A DNA stretch of 46,159 nucleotides. Origin: Metabacillus niabensis (GTDB lineage: Bacteria; Bacillota; Bacilli; Bacillales; Bacillaceae). Below are positions 36,409 to 46,159 of this stretch, in pieces. The first letter of the stretch is position 1. Every line of letters starts with the position of its first letter. The stretch lies in contig NZ_JAIVLH010000032.1 in NCBI RefSeq assembly GCF_020524345.1, positions 1-46,159 of the forward strand. Reading direction: 5' to 3'. Below the pieces are notes generated by a model. It saw nothing but the letters and a program-made list of their open reading frames with translations, ran no database searches and was not told the origin of the DNA. Position numbers and translations under genes: made by a program.

Positions 36409-37818
36409 TTATTTTACAATATGGATTGGACTACCAATTGCAACTTCAGCAGCTTCCATTGTAATTTCACCTAGTGTAGGGTGAGCATGAATTGTCATAG
36501 CAATATCTTCAGCTGTCATTCCAGCTTCGATCGCTAAACCTAGTTCTGAGATCATATCAGAAGCACTTGGCCCAGCAATTTGCGCACCAATGACTAATCC
36601 ATCTTCTTTACGAGTAATAAGCTTTAAGAATCCATCTGTATCATTTAATGATAATGCACGACCATTAGCAGCAAATGGGAACTTCGCAGCAGTTACTTCG
36701 ATTCCATCCTCTTTAGCCTCTGCTTCTGTGTAACCTACAGATGCAAGTTCAGGCTCAGAGAAGACAACAGCTGGAATACCAAGGTAGTCGATTTCAGCTT
36801 TTTCTCCTGCAATTGCTTCTGCAGCAATTTTTCCTTCATATGAAGCTTTATGTGCTAATTGAGGACCTTCAACAATATCACCAATTGCATAAATATTAGA
36901 GATATTAGTGCGGCATTGCTTATCAATTTTGATAATTCCTCTATCAGTCATTTCCACCCCAACTTGCTCTAAACCAAGTTCATCAGTGTTTGGACGACGT
37001 CCAACAGAAACTAATAAATAATCAGCCTCAATTGTTTTTTCTTCACCATTCACTTCAAATGTAACTTTTACGCCATTTTCATTTTCTTCAACACTTTTAG
37101 CTGACGCTTTTGTGTGAATTTCAGCACCTTTTTTCTTAAGGTTGCGTTTTACAATAGCGCTCATTTGTTTTTCAAACCCTGCTAGGATTTCATCTGCAGC
37201 TTCAATGAACGTAACTTCTGTTCCAAAGTTAGCATATGCAGAACCAAGTTCGATTCCAATTACCCCGCCACCGATGACAACTAGCTTTTTAGGAATTTCC
37301 TGAAGATTTAATGCGCCTGTTGAATTGATTACTCGCTTCGTATATTTGAAAGTTGGAATCTCAACTGGGCGAGAACCTGTTGCAATGATACAATTTTTAA
37401 ATTTATACGTTTGTGAAGATGTTTCATCCATCACTTTAACTGTTTCATTATCAACGAAGTACGCTTCACCAGAAACGACATCAACTTTATTACCTTTAAG
37501 TAATCCGGCTACACCGCCAGTTAATTTTTTTACAACACCTTGCTTGAATTCTTGAACTTTAGAAAAATCAACTGTTACGTTATCAGCTTTAATCCCCATT
37601 TCTTCAGAGTGTTTAGCTGTTTCATAACGATGACCGGCAGCGATCAACGCTTTTGAAGGAATACAACCTACATTTAAGCATACTCCTCCAAGTGTTGCTT
37701 TTTCTACTACTGTTACCTTTTGCCCTAATTGAGCAGCGCGGATCGCTGCAACGTATCCGCCTGGGCCTGCTCCAATGACAAGAGTATCTGTTTCAATCGG
37801 GAAATCTCCAACTACCAT
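36409..37818 (-). CDS. pdhD: Dihydrolipoamide dehydrogenase, E3 of pyruvate dehydrogenase (PdhD)
   Basis: 469 residues. Reoxidises the E2 dihydrolipoyl groups with NAD. FAD-binding [10 protein letters not shown] (about 17-26), redox-active disulfide GGVCLNVGC (two cysteines four apart), NAD-binding [10 protein letters not shown] (about 187-196) and the C-terminal base pair HAHPTLGE (His-Glu) are all present. Last gene of pdhABCD, 3 bp after pdhC. It probably also serves the 2-oxoglutarate and branched-chain complexes. Confidence 0.98.
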   Translation of the reverse strand: MVVGDFPIETDTLVIGAGPGGYVAAIRAAQLGQKVTVVEKATLGGVCLNVGCIPSKALIAAGHRYETAKHSEEMGIKADNVTVDFSKVQEFKQGVVKKLTGGVAGLLKGNKVDVVSGEAYFVDNETVKVMDETSSQTYKFKNCIIATGSRPVEIPTFKYTKRVINSTGALNLQEIPKKLVVIGGGVIGIELGSAYANFGTEVTFIEAADEILAGFEKQMSAIVKRNLKKKGAEIHTKASAKSVEENENGVKVTFEVNGEEKTIEADYLLVSVGRRPNTDELGLEQVGVEMTDRGIIKIDKQCRTNISNIYAIGDIVEGPQLAHKASYEGKIAAEAIAGEKAEIDYLGIPAVVFSEPELASVGYTEAEAKEDGIEVTAAKFPFAANGRALSLNDTDGFLKLITRKEDGLVIGAQIAGPSASDMISELGLAIEAGMTAEDIAMTIHAHPTLGEITMEAAEVAIGSPIHIVK

Positions 37819-37821
37819 CGA

Positions 37822-39165
37822 TTACGCCTCCATTAAGATTAATTGTGGATCGTTTAGTAAACGCTTGATGTGGTTAAGAGCATTTTGAGCTGTAGCACCA
37901 TCGATCATTCTGTGGTCGAAACTTAAAGATAATGCTAGAACCGGAGCTACAACAATCTCTCCATCACGAACAATAGGTTTATCAGCAATACGACCAATAC
38001 CTAAGATTGCAACCTCAGGATGGTTGATAACAGGTGTAAACCATTGTCCACCAGCCGAACCAATGTTTGTAATTGTGCATGAAGCACCTTTCATTTCATT
38101 CGGTGCAAGCTTACCTTCACGTGCTTTTGTAGCTAGTCCATTAATTTCATCTGAAATTTCAAAAACAGATTTGCGTTCTGCATTTTTTACAACCGGTACA
38201 AGAAGACCTTTTTCAGTGTCAGCAGCAATACCGATATTGTAATAATGTTTTTGTACCACTTCTTCTGTTTTATCATCAAGAGATGTATTAAGAACAGGAT
38301 ACTTTTTAAGCGCTGAAGTAAGTGCTTTTACTACGTACGGTAAATATGTTAACTTAATTCCCTGCTCTGCCGCAACATTTTTGAATTGTTTTCTGTGAGC
38401 AACTAAGTTTGTTACATCAACTTCATCCATTAATGTTACATGTGGAGCTGTATGTTTGGAATTAACCATTGCTTTTGCAATTGCTTTACGAATAGGGCTC
38501 ATTTTTTCTCGAGTCTCTGGGAAATCTCCCTCTGGAATCGCTTGAGCTGCTGGCTTCGCTTGTTTTTCTTCTTTAGCAGATGGCGCTTCTTCAGTAGCAG
38601 GTTTTGCTTCAGCTACTCCTCCACCTTGCAGGAATGAATCAACATCTTCTTTTAGCACGCGACCATTTTTACCGCTGCCGGATACTTGACGAATATCAAC
38701 ATCTTTCTCACGAGCATATTTACGAACTGACGGCATAGCAATAACGCGTTTGTTCGGATCTACTTCAACCTCTGGTTGTACACCTGCTTGTTTTTCTTGT
38801 TTAGGTGCTTCTTCTTTTTTCACATCTTGACCAGCTTCCGCAGTAGATTGAACCTGTGCTTCTGTTTTTTCTTCAGCTTTCGGCTCATCATCACCATGAT
38901 CACCTTTGAATTTCAAATCCTCATAACCAGGTGCATCAAAGGTAATAATTGTTTGACCTACAGTCGCAACTGTACCTTCTTCAACGTTTACTTCTGTTAC
39001 TGTCCCTTTTACTGGTGATGGGATTTCTACAACCGCTTTATCATTTTGTACTTCAGCTAGGACATCATCTTCTTCAACTTTGTCGCCTGCTTTTACAAAC
39101 CACTTTACGATTTCACCTTCATGGATACCTTCACCGATATCAGGCAGTTTAAATTCGAATGCCAA
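37822..39165 (-). CDS. pdhC: Dihydrolipoamide acetyltransferase, E2 of pyruvate dehydrogenase (PdhC)
   Basis: 447 residues. One lipoyl domain (about 1-76; the lysine is in [12 protein letters not shown]), an alanine/glutamate/proline linker, a peripheral subunit-binding domain (about 142-180, [18 protein letters not shown]), a second linker, and the catalytic domain with SFDHRMIDG near the C-terminus. It forms the complex core and moves acetyl groups to CoA. Start TTG 39165 follows AGGAGG by 9 nt. An internal promoter is predicted just upstream. Confidence 0.98.
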   Translation of the reverse strand: MAFEFKLPDIGEGIHEGEIVKWFVKAGDKVEEDDVLAEVQNDKAVVEIPSPVKGTVTEVNVEEGTVATVGQTIITFDAPGYEDLKFKGDHGDDEPKAEEKTEAQVQSTAEAGQDVKKEEAPKQEKQAGVQPEVEVDPNKRVIAMPSVRKYAREKDVDIRQVSGSGKNGRVLKEDVDSFLQGGGVAEAKPATEEAPSAKEEKQAKPAAQAIPEGDFPETREKMSPIRKAIAKAMVNSKHTAPHVTLMDEVDVTNLVAHRKQFKNVAAEQGIKLTYLPYVVKALTSALKKYPVLNTSLDDKTEEVVQKHYYNIGIAADTEKGLLVPVVKNAERKSVFEISDEINGLATKAREGKLAPNEMKGASCTITNIGSAGGQWFTPVINHPEVAILGIGRIADKPIVRDGEIVVAPVLALSLSFDHRMIDGATAQNALNHIKRLLNDPQLILMEA

Positions 39166-39190
39166 ATCATTCTACCTCCTAAGTAATTGT

Positions 39191-39218
39191 ATTATGTCAA
39201 TTATGATTTATAGTTCAA
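39191..39218 (-). promoter_or_regulatory. Predicted internal promoter before pdhC
   Basis: TTGAAC and CATAAT lie 16 bp apart, wholly within the 54-bp pdhB-pdhC gap. B. subtilis is reported to transcribe pdhCD from an internal promoter as well as from pdhA, which this would match. Confidence 0.5.
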
Positions 39219-39219
39219 A

Positions 39220-40197
39220 TTAAAAATTGATTACTTTTTTAGCTGTTTCAAGGATATCTTTATAAATTGGAAGCCATACATTTTCAGCCTCTGTAAATGC
39301 ATATACTGTATCAGGTGCTGTTACTCGTAATACAGGAGCCTCTAGGCTTAAAATAGCACGCTCATTAATTTCAGCTACAACGTTTGCCGCGATACCAGCT
39401 TGTTTTTGTGCTTCTTGAACAACGATTGCACGACCTGTCTTTTCCACAGATGCGATGATTGTGTCAATATCTAATGGGCTGATAGTACGTAAGTCAACAA
39501 CCTCAACTGAAACGCCATCTTTCTCTAATTCTTCCGCTGCTTTTAATGATTCGTGCACCATTGCACCGTAAGTGATGATAGAAAGATCTGTACCTTCACG
39601 TTTTACGTCTGCTTTTCCAATTTCAATTGTATATTCCTCTTCTGGAACTTCTTGACGGAATGAACGATATAATTTCATGTGCTCTAAGAAAACAACTGGG
39701 TCGTTGTCACGAATAGCAGAAATTAATAAACCTTTTGCGTCATAAGGAGTTGAAGGAATTACTACTTTTAATCCTGGTTGTTGAGCAACAAGACCTTCTA
39801 AGCTATCTGCATGAAGTTCTGGTGTATGTACAAATCCACCAAATGGAGAACGGATTGTAACCGGTGCTGTCCAACGACCGCCTGAACGGTAGCGCATACG
39901 TGCTAATTGACCACTTAAAGAATCCATTACTTCGTATACAAAACCGAAAAATTGAATTTCCATTACTGGACGGAATCCAGTTAAACCAAAACCAACTGTT
40001 AAACCACCGATACCTGATTCAGCAAGTGGAGTATCGAACACACGATCTTCACCAAATTCTTTTTGAAGTCCTTCCGTTGCACGGAATACGCCACCATTTA
40101 CACCAACGTCTTCCCCATAAACAAGGACGTTTTCATCGTTTTTCAATTCGGTGCGTAATGCATCAGTGATGGCTTGAATCATTGTCATTTGTGCCAT
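39220..40197 (-). CDS. pdhB: Pyruvate dehydrogenase E1 beta subunit (PdhB)
   Basis: 325 residues, normal length. Transketolase pyrimidine-binding fold ([20 protein letters not shown]) and C-terminal transketolase domain ([17 protein letters not shown]). With PdhA it forms the E1 heterotetramer that decarboxylates pyruvate and loads acetyl on E2. It lies 3 bp from pdhA. Confidence 0.98.
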   Translation of the reverse strand: MAQMTMIQAITDALRTELKNDENVLVYGEDVGVNGGVFRATEGLQKEFGEDRVFDTPLAESGIGGLTVGFGLTGFRPVMEIQFFGFVYEVMDSLSGQLARMRYRSGGRWTAPVTIRSPFGGFVHTPELHADSLEGLVAQQPGLKVVIPSTPYDAKGLLISAIRDNDPVVFLEHMKLYRSFRQEVPEEEYTIEIGKADVKREGTDLSIITYGAMVHESLKAAEELEKDGVSVEVVDLRTISPLDIDTIIASVEKTGRAIVVQEAQKQAGIAANVVAEINERAILSLEAPVLRVTAPDTVYAFTEAENVWLPIYKDILETAKKVINF

Positions 40198-40200
40198 GGC

Positions 40201-41376
<1,176 letters not shown>

Positions 41377-41555
41377 TCAACTTTGAACATATTTAGTATT
41401 AGTAAGAGAATTCCATTATTCACAGCAATAGGTTACCCTAAAATCATTTGGATGACACAATTTTTTTGAATTCAACTCTTCTTACCGTTAATACCACTCA
41501 TGAGATGTATAAAACGTTCTCTATGTATGGTCTATGAACTTTATAAAGTCCATAC

Positions 41556-41597
41556 TGTATTAGTTAAAATTTTATATAAACTAATACACGTTAACAA
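41556..41597 (-). promoter_or_regulatory. Predicted pdhA promoter overlapped by a 10-bp-arm inverted repeat
   Basis: On the minus strand TTGTTA (41597-41592) and TAAAAT (41574-41569) are 17 bp apart. The inverted repeat TGTATTAGTT/AACTAATACA (41556-41588; 13-bp centre) covers most of the spacer, the -10 and the start site. A second possible -35, TTGACG, is at 41637-41632. A GTATGG/CCATAC repeat enclosing CTTTATAAAG lies at 41525-41555. The rest of 41317-41791 shows nothing else. Confidence 0.5.
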
Positions 41598-41791
41598 TTC
41601 ATTTACAAGTTTACACTAATATTTTCTCCTCCGTCAATTAGTTTGTATAAGGATTTCAAAAGACAATTCTTTCTGAAAACTTAAATCAAATAAAACTGTA
41701 TTATTACAAATATATTATCTGTAACAGTGTTGTTGGTACAGTTGCTTAGAGGTCAACCTTTTTTACAAATATATTCCATAGTAAATCTGTT

Positions 41792-41830
41792 CAAAAAAAA
41801 GAGAATGACTCTTCGTAAAAGTCATTCTCT
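41792..41830 (-). terminator. ykyA terminator
   Basis: AGAGAATGACT and AGTCATTCTCT pair around a 9-nt loop, with eight Ts on the minus strand. It insulates pdhA from ykyA. Confidence 0.92.
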
Positions 41831-42491
41831 ACTCCATTTCATTTAGTTTAACATCCAGTTCTGCTTGTTCATAAAAGGTCATTTTCTGTTCATTATATTG
41901 CTCTGTATATTTATTGAATTCCTCATTTTGCTCCATAACGCTTTTATAAGTTGCATTAATTTTTGAAATTTGCGCATCTAATTCTTCAATAGTCAAATCC
42001 TCTTTTTGTAACATTGTATATAATTCCTTATCTAGTGTAAGAGAAGTTTCATACTTCTTGTAAAGCGTTTCATAGGATTTATATCGATCTTCCATTGTTT
42101 TTTTTAGCTGATTTGCAGATTCTCTTAATGCTTCATCTTTAATATTAGCTATATCATCAGTAATTTCTTCAAATTTTTTCTTTGATGACATAATACTATC
42201 ATTCTCAGCTTCAATTTTGCTCTCACGGTCTTCAACAACGGTTATCGCTTCTTTTGATAAGGTTACAACTTGATCAAATTCGGTCATTCCTAAGTCCATA
42301 ATTTTGTTATAGAGTTCAGATTCCTTCTTTTCAAGCTCAAGTAGTGGTTCCTGTTGTTCTTTAAATGTATCTTCCAGTGAGGCAACCTCTTCTAAAGTTT
42401 GATAGATATTTTCTTCCGGTGAGGGACCAAAACAACCTGATAGTAAAATAATACATAAAAATAGCATTAAAACCGTTTGTTTTTCCATCAT
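41829..42491 (-). CDS. ykyA: YkyA: putative cell-wall-binding lipoprotein
   Basis: 220 residues from the ATG-ATG pair at 42491. Signal peptide with lipobox LSGC, then a long, highly charged helical coiled-coil region over nearly the whole mature protein, as in the YkyA family. Located outside the membrane; a wall-binding role is family annotation only. AGGGGG is 12 nt from the chosen ATG, so the start is not fully certain. Between pdhA and def as in B. subtilis. Confidence 0.88.
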   Translation of the reverse strand: MMEKQTVLMLFLCIILLSGCFGPSPEENIYQTLEEVASLEDTFKEQQEPLLELEKKESELYNKIMDLGMTEFDQVVTLSKEAITVVEDRESKIEAENDSIMSSKKKFEEITDDIANIKDEALRESANQLKKTMEDRYKSYETLYKKYETSLTLDKELYTMLQKEDLTIEELDAQISKINATYKSVMEQNEEFNKYTEQYNEQKMTFYEQAELDVKLNEME

Positions 42492-42760
42492 ATTTAATAA
42501 ATTCCCCCTAATCATTCAGACAGTTTCTACTATAATCTGTTCCATTTATTTGCACAATCTTTTTTTGATATTTTTGGAATTAAATGGAGAGATTTGAATT
42601 CATCTTCTATTATTATCAAATATATGAATACCTGTCTTTTCGTTAGACCACCTTTTTAACAAAAGCTTCTTTGGGCATCTGTCTATACACTTTTACCTAA
42701 GTGACATAATGTGTACTATACGTATTGGCATGGCGTAATGATTTGAAGGAGGTACTTACA

Positions 42761-42913
42761 TTGCATTATTACGACTTTGGAACTTACGAAGGATGCGGAA
42801 ATTATGACTACGGTTTTGCAGCCCCTGTTGGCTATGGCAGTGGCTTTGCCTTATTCGTTGTATTGTTTATCCTGTTAATAATTGTTGGGGCAGTATATCT
42901 AGGTTGTTACTAA
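42761..42913 (+). CDS. YjcZ-family sporulation small membrane protein
   Basis: 50 residues from TTG 42761, with AAGGAGGT 7 nt upstream; the frame goes back to 42725 without a site. A tyrosine/glycine-rich N-terminus (YDFGTYEGCGNYDYGF) precedes one hydrophobic helix (FALFVVLFILLIIVGAVYLG), the YjcZ/YosA pattern. Relatives are small proteins made in sporulation and found in the spore. CATAATGT at 42704-42711 could be a sporulation-sigma -10; this is weak. Confidence 0.8.
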   Translation: MHYYDFGTYEGCGNYDYGFAAPVGYGSGFALFVVLFILLIIVGAVYLGCY

Positions 42914-43085
42914 TTGTAAAACGTGGTTACCTACATTTTTGATCATCCACGTTTTCCTTTTCGTTTTTTATCCGTTCATTTATAATCTAATTATATATAT
43001 TATTGTGATATGCAGACTTTCTACATACAAAGAATAACTTGTAAAAACAATAAATTTGTCACCGTGTTAAAAGGAGTGTTACACC

Positions 43086-43640
43086 ATGATTACAATGGAA
43101 GATATTATTAGAGAAGGGCATCCAACGTTAAAAGAAGTAGCAAAAGGGGTTTCTCTACCTGCATCTGATGAGGATAAAGAAATATTAACGAAGATGCTTG
43201 AATATGTAAAAAATAGTCAAGATTCTGAGATAGCTGAAAAATATGGACTACGACCTGGGATTGGTCTAGCAGCTCCCCAAATAAATGTGTCAAAACGTAT
43301 GATTGCTATTCATACCTTGGACGAAAAAGGAAACCAACACAGCTATGCACTCTTTAACCCTAAAATTGTTAGTCATTCTATTGAAAAAAGTTATTTAACT
43401 TCAGGAGAAGGCTGCTTATCAGTGGATCGTGCTGTTCCTGGTATTGTCCCTCGTTTTGCTCGTATTCGTGTAAAAGCAACTACCCTCGAAGGTGAACAAA
43501 TAGATGTTCGTTTGAAGGGACTTCTTGCTATCGTCTTTCAACATGAAATTGATCATTTGAATGGCGTTATGTTTTATGACCATATTGATAAAAACAACCC
43601 ATTTCAAGAACCTGAAAATGCGATACCAATTGAAAGGTAA
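43086..43640 (+). CDS. def: Peptide deformylase (Def)
   Basis: 184 residues, the Gram-positive (class II) form. The three motifs are [15 protein letters not shown] and QHEIDH, which supply the metal-binding cysteine, two histidines and the catalytic glutamate. It removes the N-formyl group from nascent proteins. The start follows AAGGAGTG by 7 nt and a strong terminator follows at once. Confidence 0.97.
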   Translation: MITMEDIIREGHPTLKEVAKGVSLPASDEDKEILTKMLEYVKNSQDSEIAEKYGLRPGIGLAAPQINVSKRMIAIHTLDEKGNQHSYALFNPKIVSHSIEKSYLTSGEGCLSVDRAVPGIVPRFARIRVKATTLEGEQIDVRLKGLLAIVFQHEIDHLNGVMFYDHIDKNNPFQEPENAIPIER

Positions 43641-43669
43641 GCAAGGACAATATGTCCTTGCTTTTTTTG
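43641..43669 (+). terminator. def terminator
   Basis: GCAAGGAC and GTCCTTGC pair around 5 nt, followed by seven Ts. Confidence 0.93.
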
Positions 43670-43832
43670 TACACCTAATTATGAAACTTATCCTTTCTTA
43701 CCTTTAAAAGGATTGAAGAACAGTAAATAATTCCCACTAATCAAAATGCAAAAGAAATGTCCCTTCTCCATATACTATAACTGCAATAATATGGGACGGC
43801 TCTAGAAGAAATAAGAAAAGGTGGTAATCAAT

Positions 43833-43904
43833 TTGCTGAAAAAATTAAAAAAGTCACTCCGCGAACATATGAACCAGTTACTTAAAAGAAAATTGATCGC
43901 ATAA
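43833..43904 (+). CDS. Possible 23-residue basic amphipathic peptide
   Basis: TTG 43833 has AAAAGGTGG 8 nt upstream and opens a 23-codon frame (MLKKLKKSLREHMNQLL...) with nine basic residues and a helical amphipathic pattern. No family recognised. It lies in the 439-bp gap between the def terminator and rpoY, which shows no other feature apart from the rpoY promoter. It may be chance, but the site and spacing are good. Confidence 0.35.
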   Translation: MLKKLKKSLREHMNQLLKRKLIA

Positions 43905-44004
43905 ATCCTTGTCATATATGGTTTTAAAGGATAAAAACAAAAATTAAAAAGGGTTCAATTATATATTCGATAAAAAAGAACTCCCTACACTTTTCTTGAT
44001 ATAC

Positions 44005-44033
44005 TTGGCTTGAATAAGAATATCGAATATAAT
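44005..44033 (+). promoter_or_regulatory. Predicted rpoY-rnjA promoter
   Basis: TTGGCT and TATAAT lie 17 bp apart, 46 nt before rpoY. Confidence 0.6.
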
Positions 44034-44079
44034 AGTAAAAGTTAGTCTAACATTCGGAAGTTAAGGAGAGATTTGGTAA

Positions 44080-44289
44080 ATGATTTTTAAAGTGTACTAT
44101 CAAGATAAAATTACTGAGGTGCCTGTTCGAGAAAGAACAAACACTCTATATATTGAAGCAACATCTGAAGAGGATGTTCGATCCAAATTAAAAGAGCGCG
44201 GGTTTAATATCGAATTTATCACTCCAGTTGATGGGGCATATTTAGAATATGAAAAGCAAAGTGAAAACTATAAAGTATTGGAGAATTGA
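44080..44289 (+). CDS. rpoY: RNA polymerase epsilon subunit (RpoY, YkzG)
   Basis: 69 residues, DUF1447 family, with the conserved [26 protein letters not shown] start. It is a small accessory subunit of Firmicutes RNA polymerase bound near the secondary channel, structurally like phage Gp2. AAGGAGAG precedes the start. It is 5 bp upstream of rnjA, an operon conserved in Bacillales. Confidence 0.95.
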   Translation: MIFKVYYQDKITEVPVRERTNTLYIEATSEEDVRSKLKERGFNIEFITPVDGAYLEYEKQSENYKVLEN

Positions 44290-44294
44290 TCGTT

Positions 44295-45962
44295 ATGAAA
44301 TTTGTAAAAAATGACCAAGTTGCAGTTTTTGCATTAGGCGGACTTGGTGAAATTGGTAAAAACACGTACGGTGTTCAGTTTCAAGATGAAATCATTCTTA
44401 TCGATGCCGGAATAAAGTTCCCGGAGGATGAACTTCTTGGTATTGATTATGTTATTCCTGATTATTCGTACCTAGTTAAAAATGAAGATAAAATTAAGGG
44501 ATTATTTATTACGCACGGACATGAAGATCATATTGGGGGTATTCCATATTTACTTCGTCAAGTTAATATCCCTGTTTATGGTGGAAAATTAGCGCTTGGT
44601 TTACTTCGAAATAAATTAGAAGAGCACGGCCTTTTACGTCAATCAAAATTAATTGAATTTCAAGAAGACGATATTATTAAATTCAGAAAAACATCTGTTA
44701 CATTTTTTAGAACAACACATAGTATCCCTGACTCCTATGGAATTGTTGTCAAGACACCTCCTGGTAACATCGTACATACTGGTGACTTCAAATTTGATTT
44801 TACTCCTGTAGGTGAACCAGCTAACTTAACAAAAATGGCTGAAATTGGCCGAGACGGTGTATTGTGTTTACTCTCAGATAGTACAAATAGTGAAATCCCT
44901 AACTTTACAATGTCTGAAAGACGTGTTGGGGACAGCATCCATGAAATATTCCGGAAAGTAGATGGACGAATTATATTTGCAACATTCGCATCAAATATTC
45001 ACCGACTACAGCAAGTAGTAGAAGCAGCGGTATCTCATGGGCGTAAAATCGCAGTGTTCGGTCGTAGTATGGAAGCAGCTATTCAAATCGGACAAGATTT
45101 AGGTTATATCAGTTGCCCTAAAGACACATTTGTTGATGCTCATGAAATCAATCGAATGCCTGCTCACAGAGTAACTATACTTTGTACAGGTAGCCAGGGT
45201 GAACCAATGGCAGCTTTATCACGTATCGCTAATGGAACTCATCGCCAAATACAAATTATCCCTGGAGATAATGTTGTTTTCTCTTCTTCACCAATTCCAG
45301 GGAATGCACTTAGTGTAAGTAAGACAATTAATCAACTTTTCAGAGCCGGTGCTGAGGTAATCCACGGACCATTTAATGATATCCATACATCAGGTCATGG
45401 TGGTCAAGAAGAGCAAAAACTAATGCTTCGTTTAATGAAACCGAAGTATTTTATGCCAATTCACGGTGAATACCGTATGCAAAAAATGCATGCTAAACAC
45501 GCTGTTGATTGTGGTGTGGAAGAAGAAAATTGCTTCATCATGGATAATGGAGAAGTTTTAGCTATCGGTGATCGTGAAGTTGGAATAGCTGGAAAAATCC
45601 CTTCAGGAAATGTATATATTGACGGAAGCGGTATTGGTGATATCGGAAATATCGTGCTTCGTGACCGTCGTATCCTTTCTGAGGAGGGCCTTGTAATCGT
45701 TGTTGTGAGCATTAACATGAAAGACTTCAAAATTGCAGCTGGACCTGACATTATTTCAAGAGGATTTGTGTATATGCGTGAATCAGGCGATTTAATCAAT
45801 GATGCTCAAACACTAATTACTAAACACTTAAATAAAATTATGGAACGTCGTACAAGTCAATGGTCTGAAATTAAAAACGAAATAACAGATACCCTTTCAC
45901 CATTCTTATACGAAAAAACAAAACGTCGTCCTATGATCCTTCCTATTATTATGGAAGTTTAA
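44295..45962 (+). CDS. rnjA: Ribonuclease J1
   Basis: 555 residues, exactly the B. subtilis length. Metallo-beta-lactamase/beta-CASP fold, with the zinc motif [19 protein letters not shown], the beta-CASP region, [10 protein letters not shown] and a C-terminal domain. It has 5'-3' exonuclease and endonuclease activity in mRNA turnover and 16S 5' maturation. ATG 44295 is used, the open frame starting 9 bp earlier. In B. subtilis GapA-SR1P interacts with this enzyme; sr1P is in this window. An IS interrupts its terminator. Confidence 0.97.
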   Translation: MKFVKNDQVAVFALGGLGEIGKNTYGVQFQDEIILIDAGIKFPEDELLGIDYVIPDYSYLVKNEDKIKGLFITHGHEDHIGGIPYLLRQVNIPVYGGKLALGLLRNKLEEHGLLRQSKLIEFQEDDIIKFRKTSVTFFRTTHSIPDSYGIVVKTPPGNIVHTGDFKFDFTPVGEPANLTKMAEIGRDGVLCLLSDSTNSEIPNFTMSERRVGDSIHEIFRKVDGRIIFATFASNIHRLQQVVEAAVSHGRKIAVFGRSMEAAIQIGQDLGYISCPKDTFVDAHEINRMPAHRVTILCTGSQGEPMAALSRIANGTHRQIQIIPGDNVVFSSSPIPGNALSVSKTINQLFRAGAEVIHGPFNDIHTSGHGGQEEQKLMLRLMKPKYFMPIHGEYRMQKMHAKHAVDCGVEEENCFIMDNGEVLAIGDREVGIAGKIPSGNVYIDGSGIGDIGNIVLRDRRILSEEGLVIVVVSINMKDFKIAAGPDIISRGFVYMRESGDLINDAQTLITKHLNKIMERRTSQWSEIKNEITDTLSPFLYEKTKRRPMILPIIMEV

Positions 45963-45974
45963 CTAAAAAACAAA

Positions 45975-45996
45975 AGCCGTCACCTAAGTGACGGCT
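45975..45996 (+). terminator. rnjA terminator stem, cut by the IS
   Basis: AGCCGTCAC and GTGACGGCT form a 9-bp stem with CTAA loop. A-rich sequence precedes it, but the T-run is replaced by IS sequence from 45997. Confidence 0.75.
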
Positions 45997-46159
45997 CAGG
46001 CTGTCGAGAAACCTCGGCAGCCTATTATTTTATCTGATTGCTTTAACTTTTCACCGCGTTAATTTGGTATAATATAGATAACTAATTGGGAGGGTGATAT
46101 TTATGTTCAATACAAGAGAAAACACACAAAATGAAGTTGAATTTATAGTAATAGATGAC
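45997..46159 (+). mobile_element. IS element 5' end, right copy (partial)
   Basis: The outer end is a GGCTGTCGAG/CTCGGCAGCC hairpin (45999-46022), followed by an AT-rich leader with TATAAT (46068-46073), a GGGAGG site and a transposase start at 46103. It is the inverted partner of 1-115. Boundary ambiguity is 2-3 bases because both copies share CTCAGG with the flank. Confidence 0.78.
46103..46159 (+). CDS. Transposase N-terminus, runs off the window
   Basis: Nineteen codons (MFNTRENTQNEVEFIVIDD), cut by the window end. This opening resembles IS1182-type transposases of Bacillus, which typically continue into a DHLLRKI-type motif; that part is outside the window, so the family is a guess. The start has GGGAGG about 8 nt upstream. 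The left copy (minus strand, 9-1) shows only MFN. Confidence 0.55.
   Translation, partial: MFNTRENTQNEVEFIVIDD

Noticed and set aside
36409-37818. PdhD considered as a mercuric or glutathione reductase
   Set aside because: Operon position, the GGVCLNVGC disulfide and the HAHPTLGE end mark dihydrolipoamide dehydrogenase.

Overview
The window is a stretch of low-GC Bacillaceae chromosome. It comes from an aerobic, endospore-forming Bacillus-like bacterium. Gene content and order match the Bacillus subtilis rnjA-pdh-speA-yla-ftsW-cta-ylb segment almost one for one, read here from the ylbL end to the rnjA end. The sporulation genes (ylbJ, ylbD, ytvI, ylaJ, a YjcZ-type protein) and the caa3 cytochrome oxidase locus fit this. 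I cannot name the genus from the sequence alone.

Layout. 1-115 is the 5' end of an insertion sequence (IS) pointing left. 158-4536 holds ylbL-ylbK, ylbJ, coaD and rsmD. 4871-5023 is a structured RNA with its own terminator. 5173-9636 holds a conserved unknown gene, ylbG, ylbF, an unrecognised lipoprotein, ylbE, ylbD, a hotdog thioesterase and ylbC. 9938-10736 is an array of 170-bp tandem repeats, each carrying a 100-nt imperfect hairpin. 10798-12974 holds ylbA, ytvI and an acetyltransferase. 13123-21258 is the caa3 oxidase and haem A locus (ctaM, ctaG, ctaF-E-D-C-B, divergent ctaA). 21531-29963 holds ftsW, ylaN, an unknown, ylaK (PhoH), ylaJ, a YlaL-like gene, ylaI, ylaH, typA and ylaF. 30003-32902 holds an acetyltransferase, suhB, ykzI, yktB and yktA. 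33383-36326 holds speA, the dual-function RNA SR1 with its peptide SR1P, a small membrane protein and slp. 36409-41316 is the pyruvate dehydrogenase operon pdhABCD. 41829-45962 holds ykyA, a YjcZ-like gene, def, a possible 23-codon ORF, rpoY and rnjA. 45997-46159 is the 5' end of a second IS copy pointing right.

The genes group into central carbon metabolism and respiration (pdhABCD feeding acetyl-CoA production; ctaA/B making haem for the CtaCDEF oxidase, with CtaG and CtaM for its assembly), RNA turnover (RNase J1, RpoY, YlbF) and sporulation or envelope functions. SR1P links two of them: in B. subtilis it binds GapA and promotes GapA-RNase J1 contact, and rnjA is 9 kb away here. The SR1 promoter carries a sequence that fits the CcpN consensus, and a cre-like palindrome lies between ctaA and ctaB, so carbon-source control of this region is likely.

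The most unusual features are the hairpin repeat array, the two inverted IS copies that each abut the terminator stem of the preceding gene, the structured RNA beside rsmD, an inverted repeat overlying a predicted pdhA promoter, and the absence of pycA from its usual place between ftsW and ctaA. Both window ends lie inside the same IS, so the window may be a whole draft contig that stops at repeats. Almost all genes are ordinary conserved core genes.
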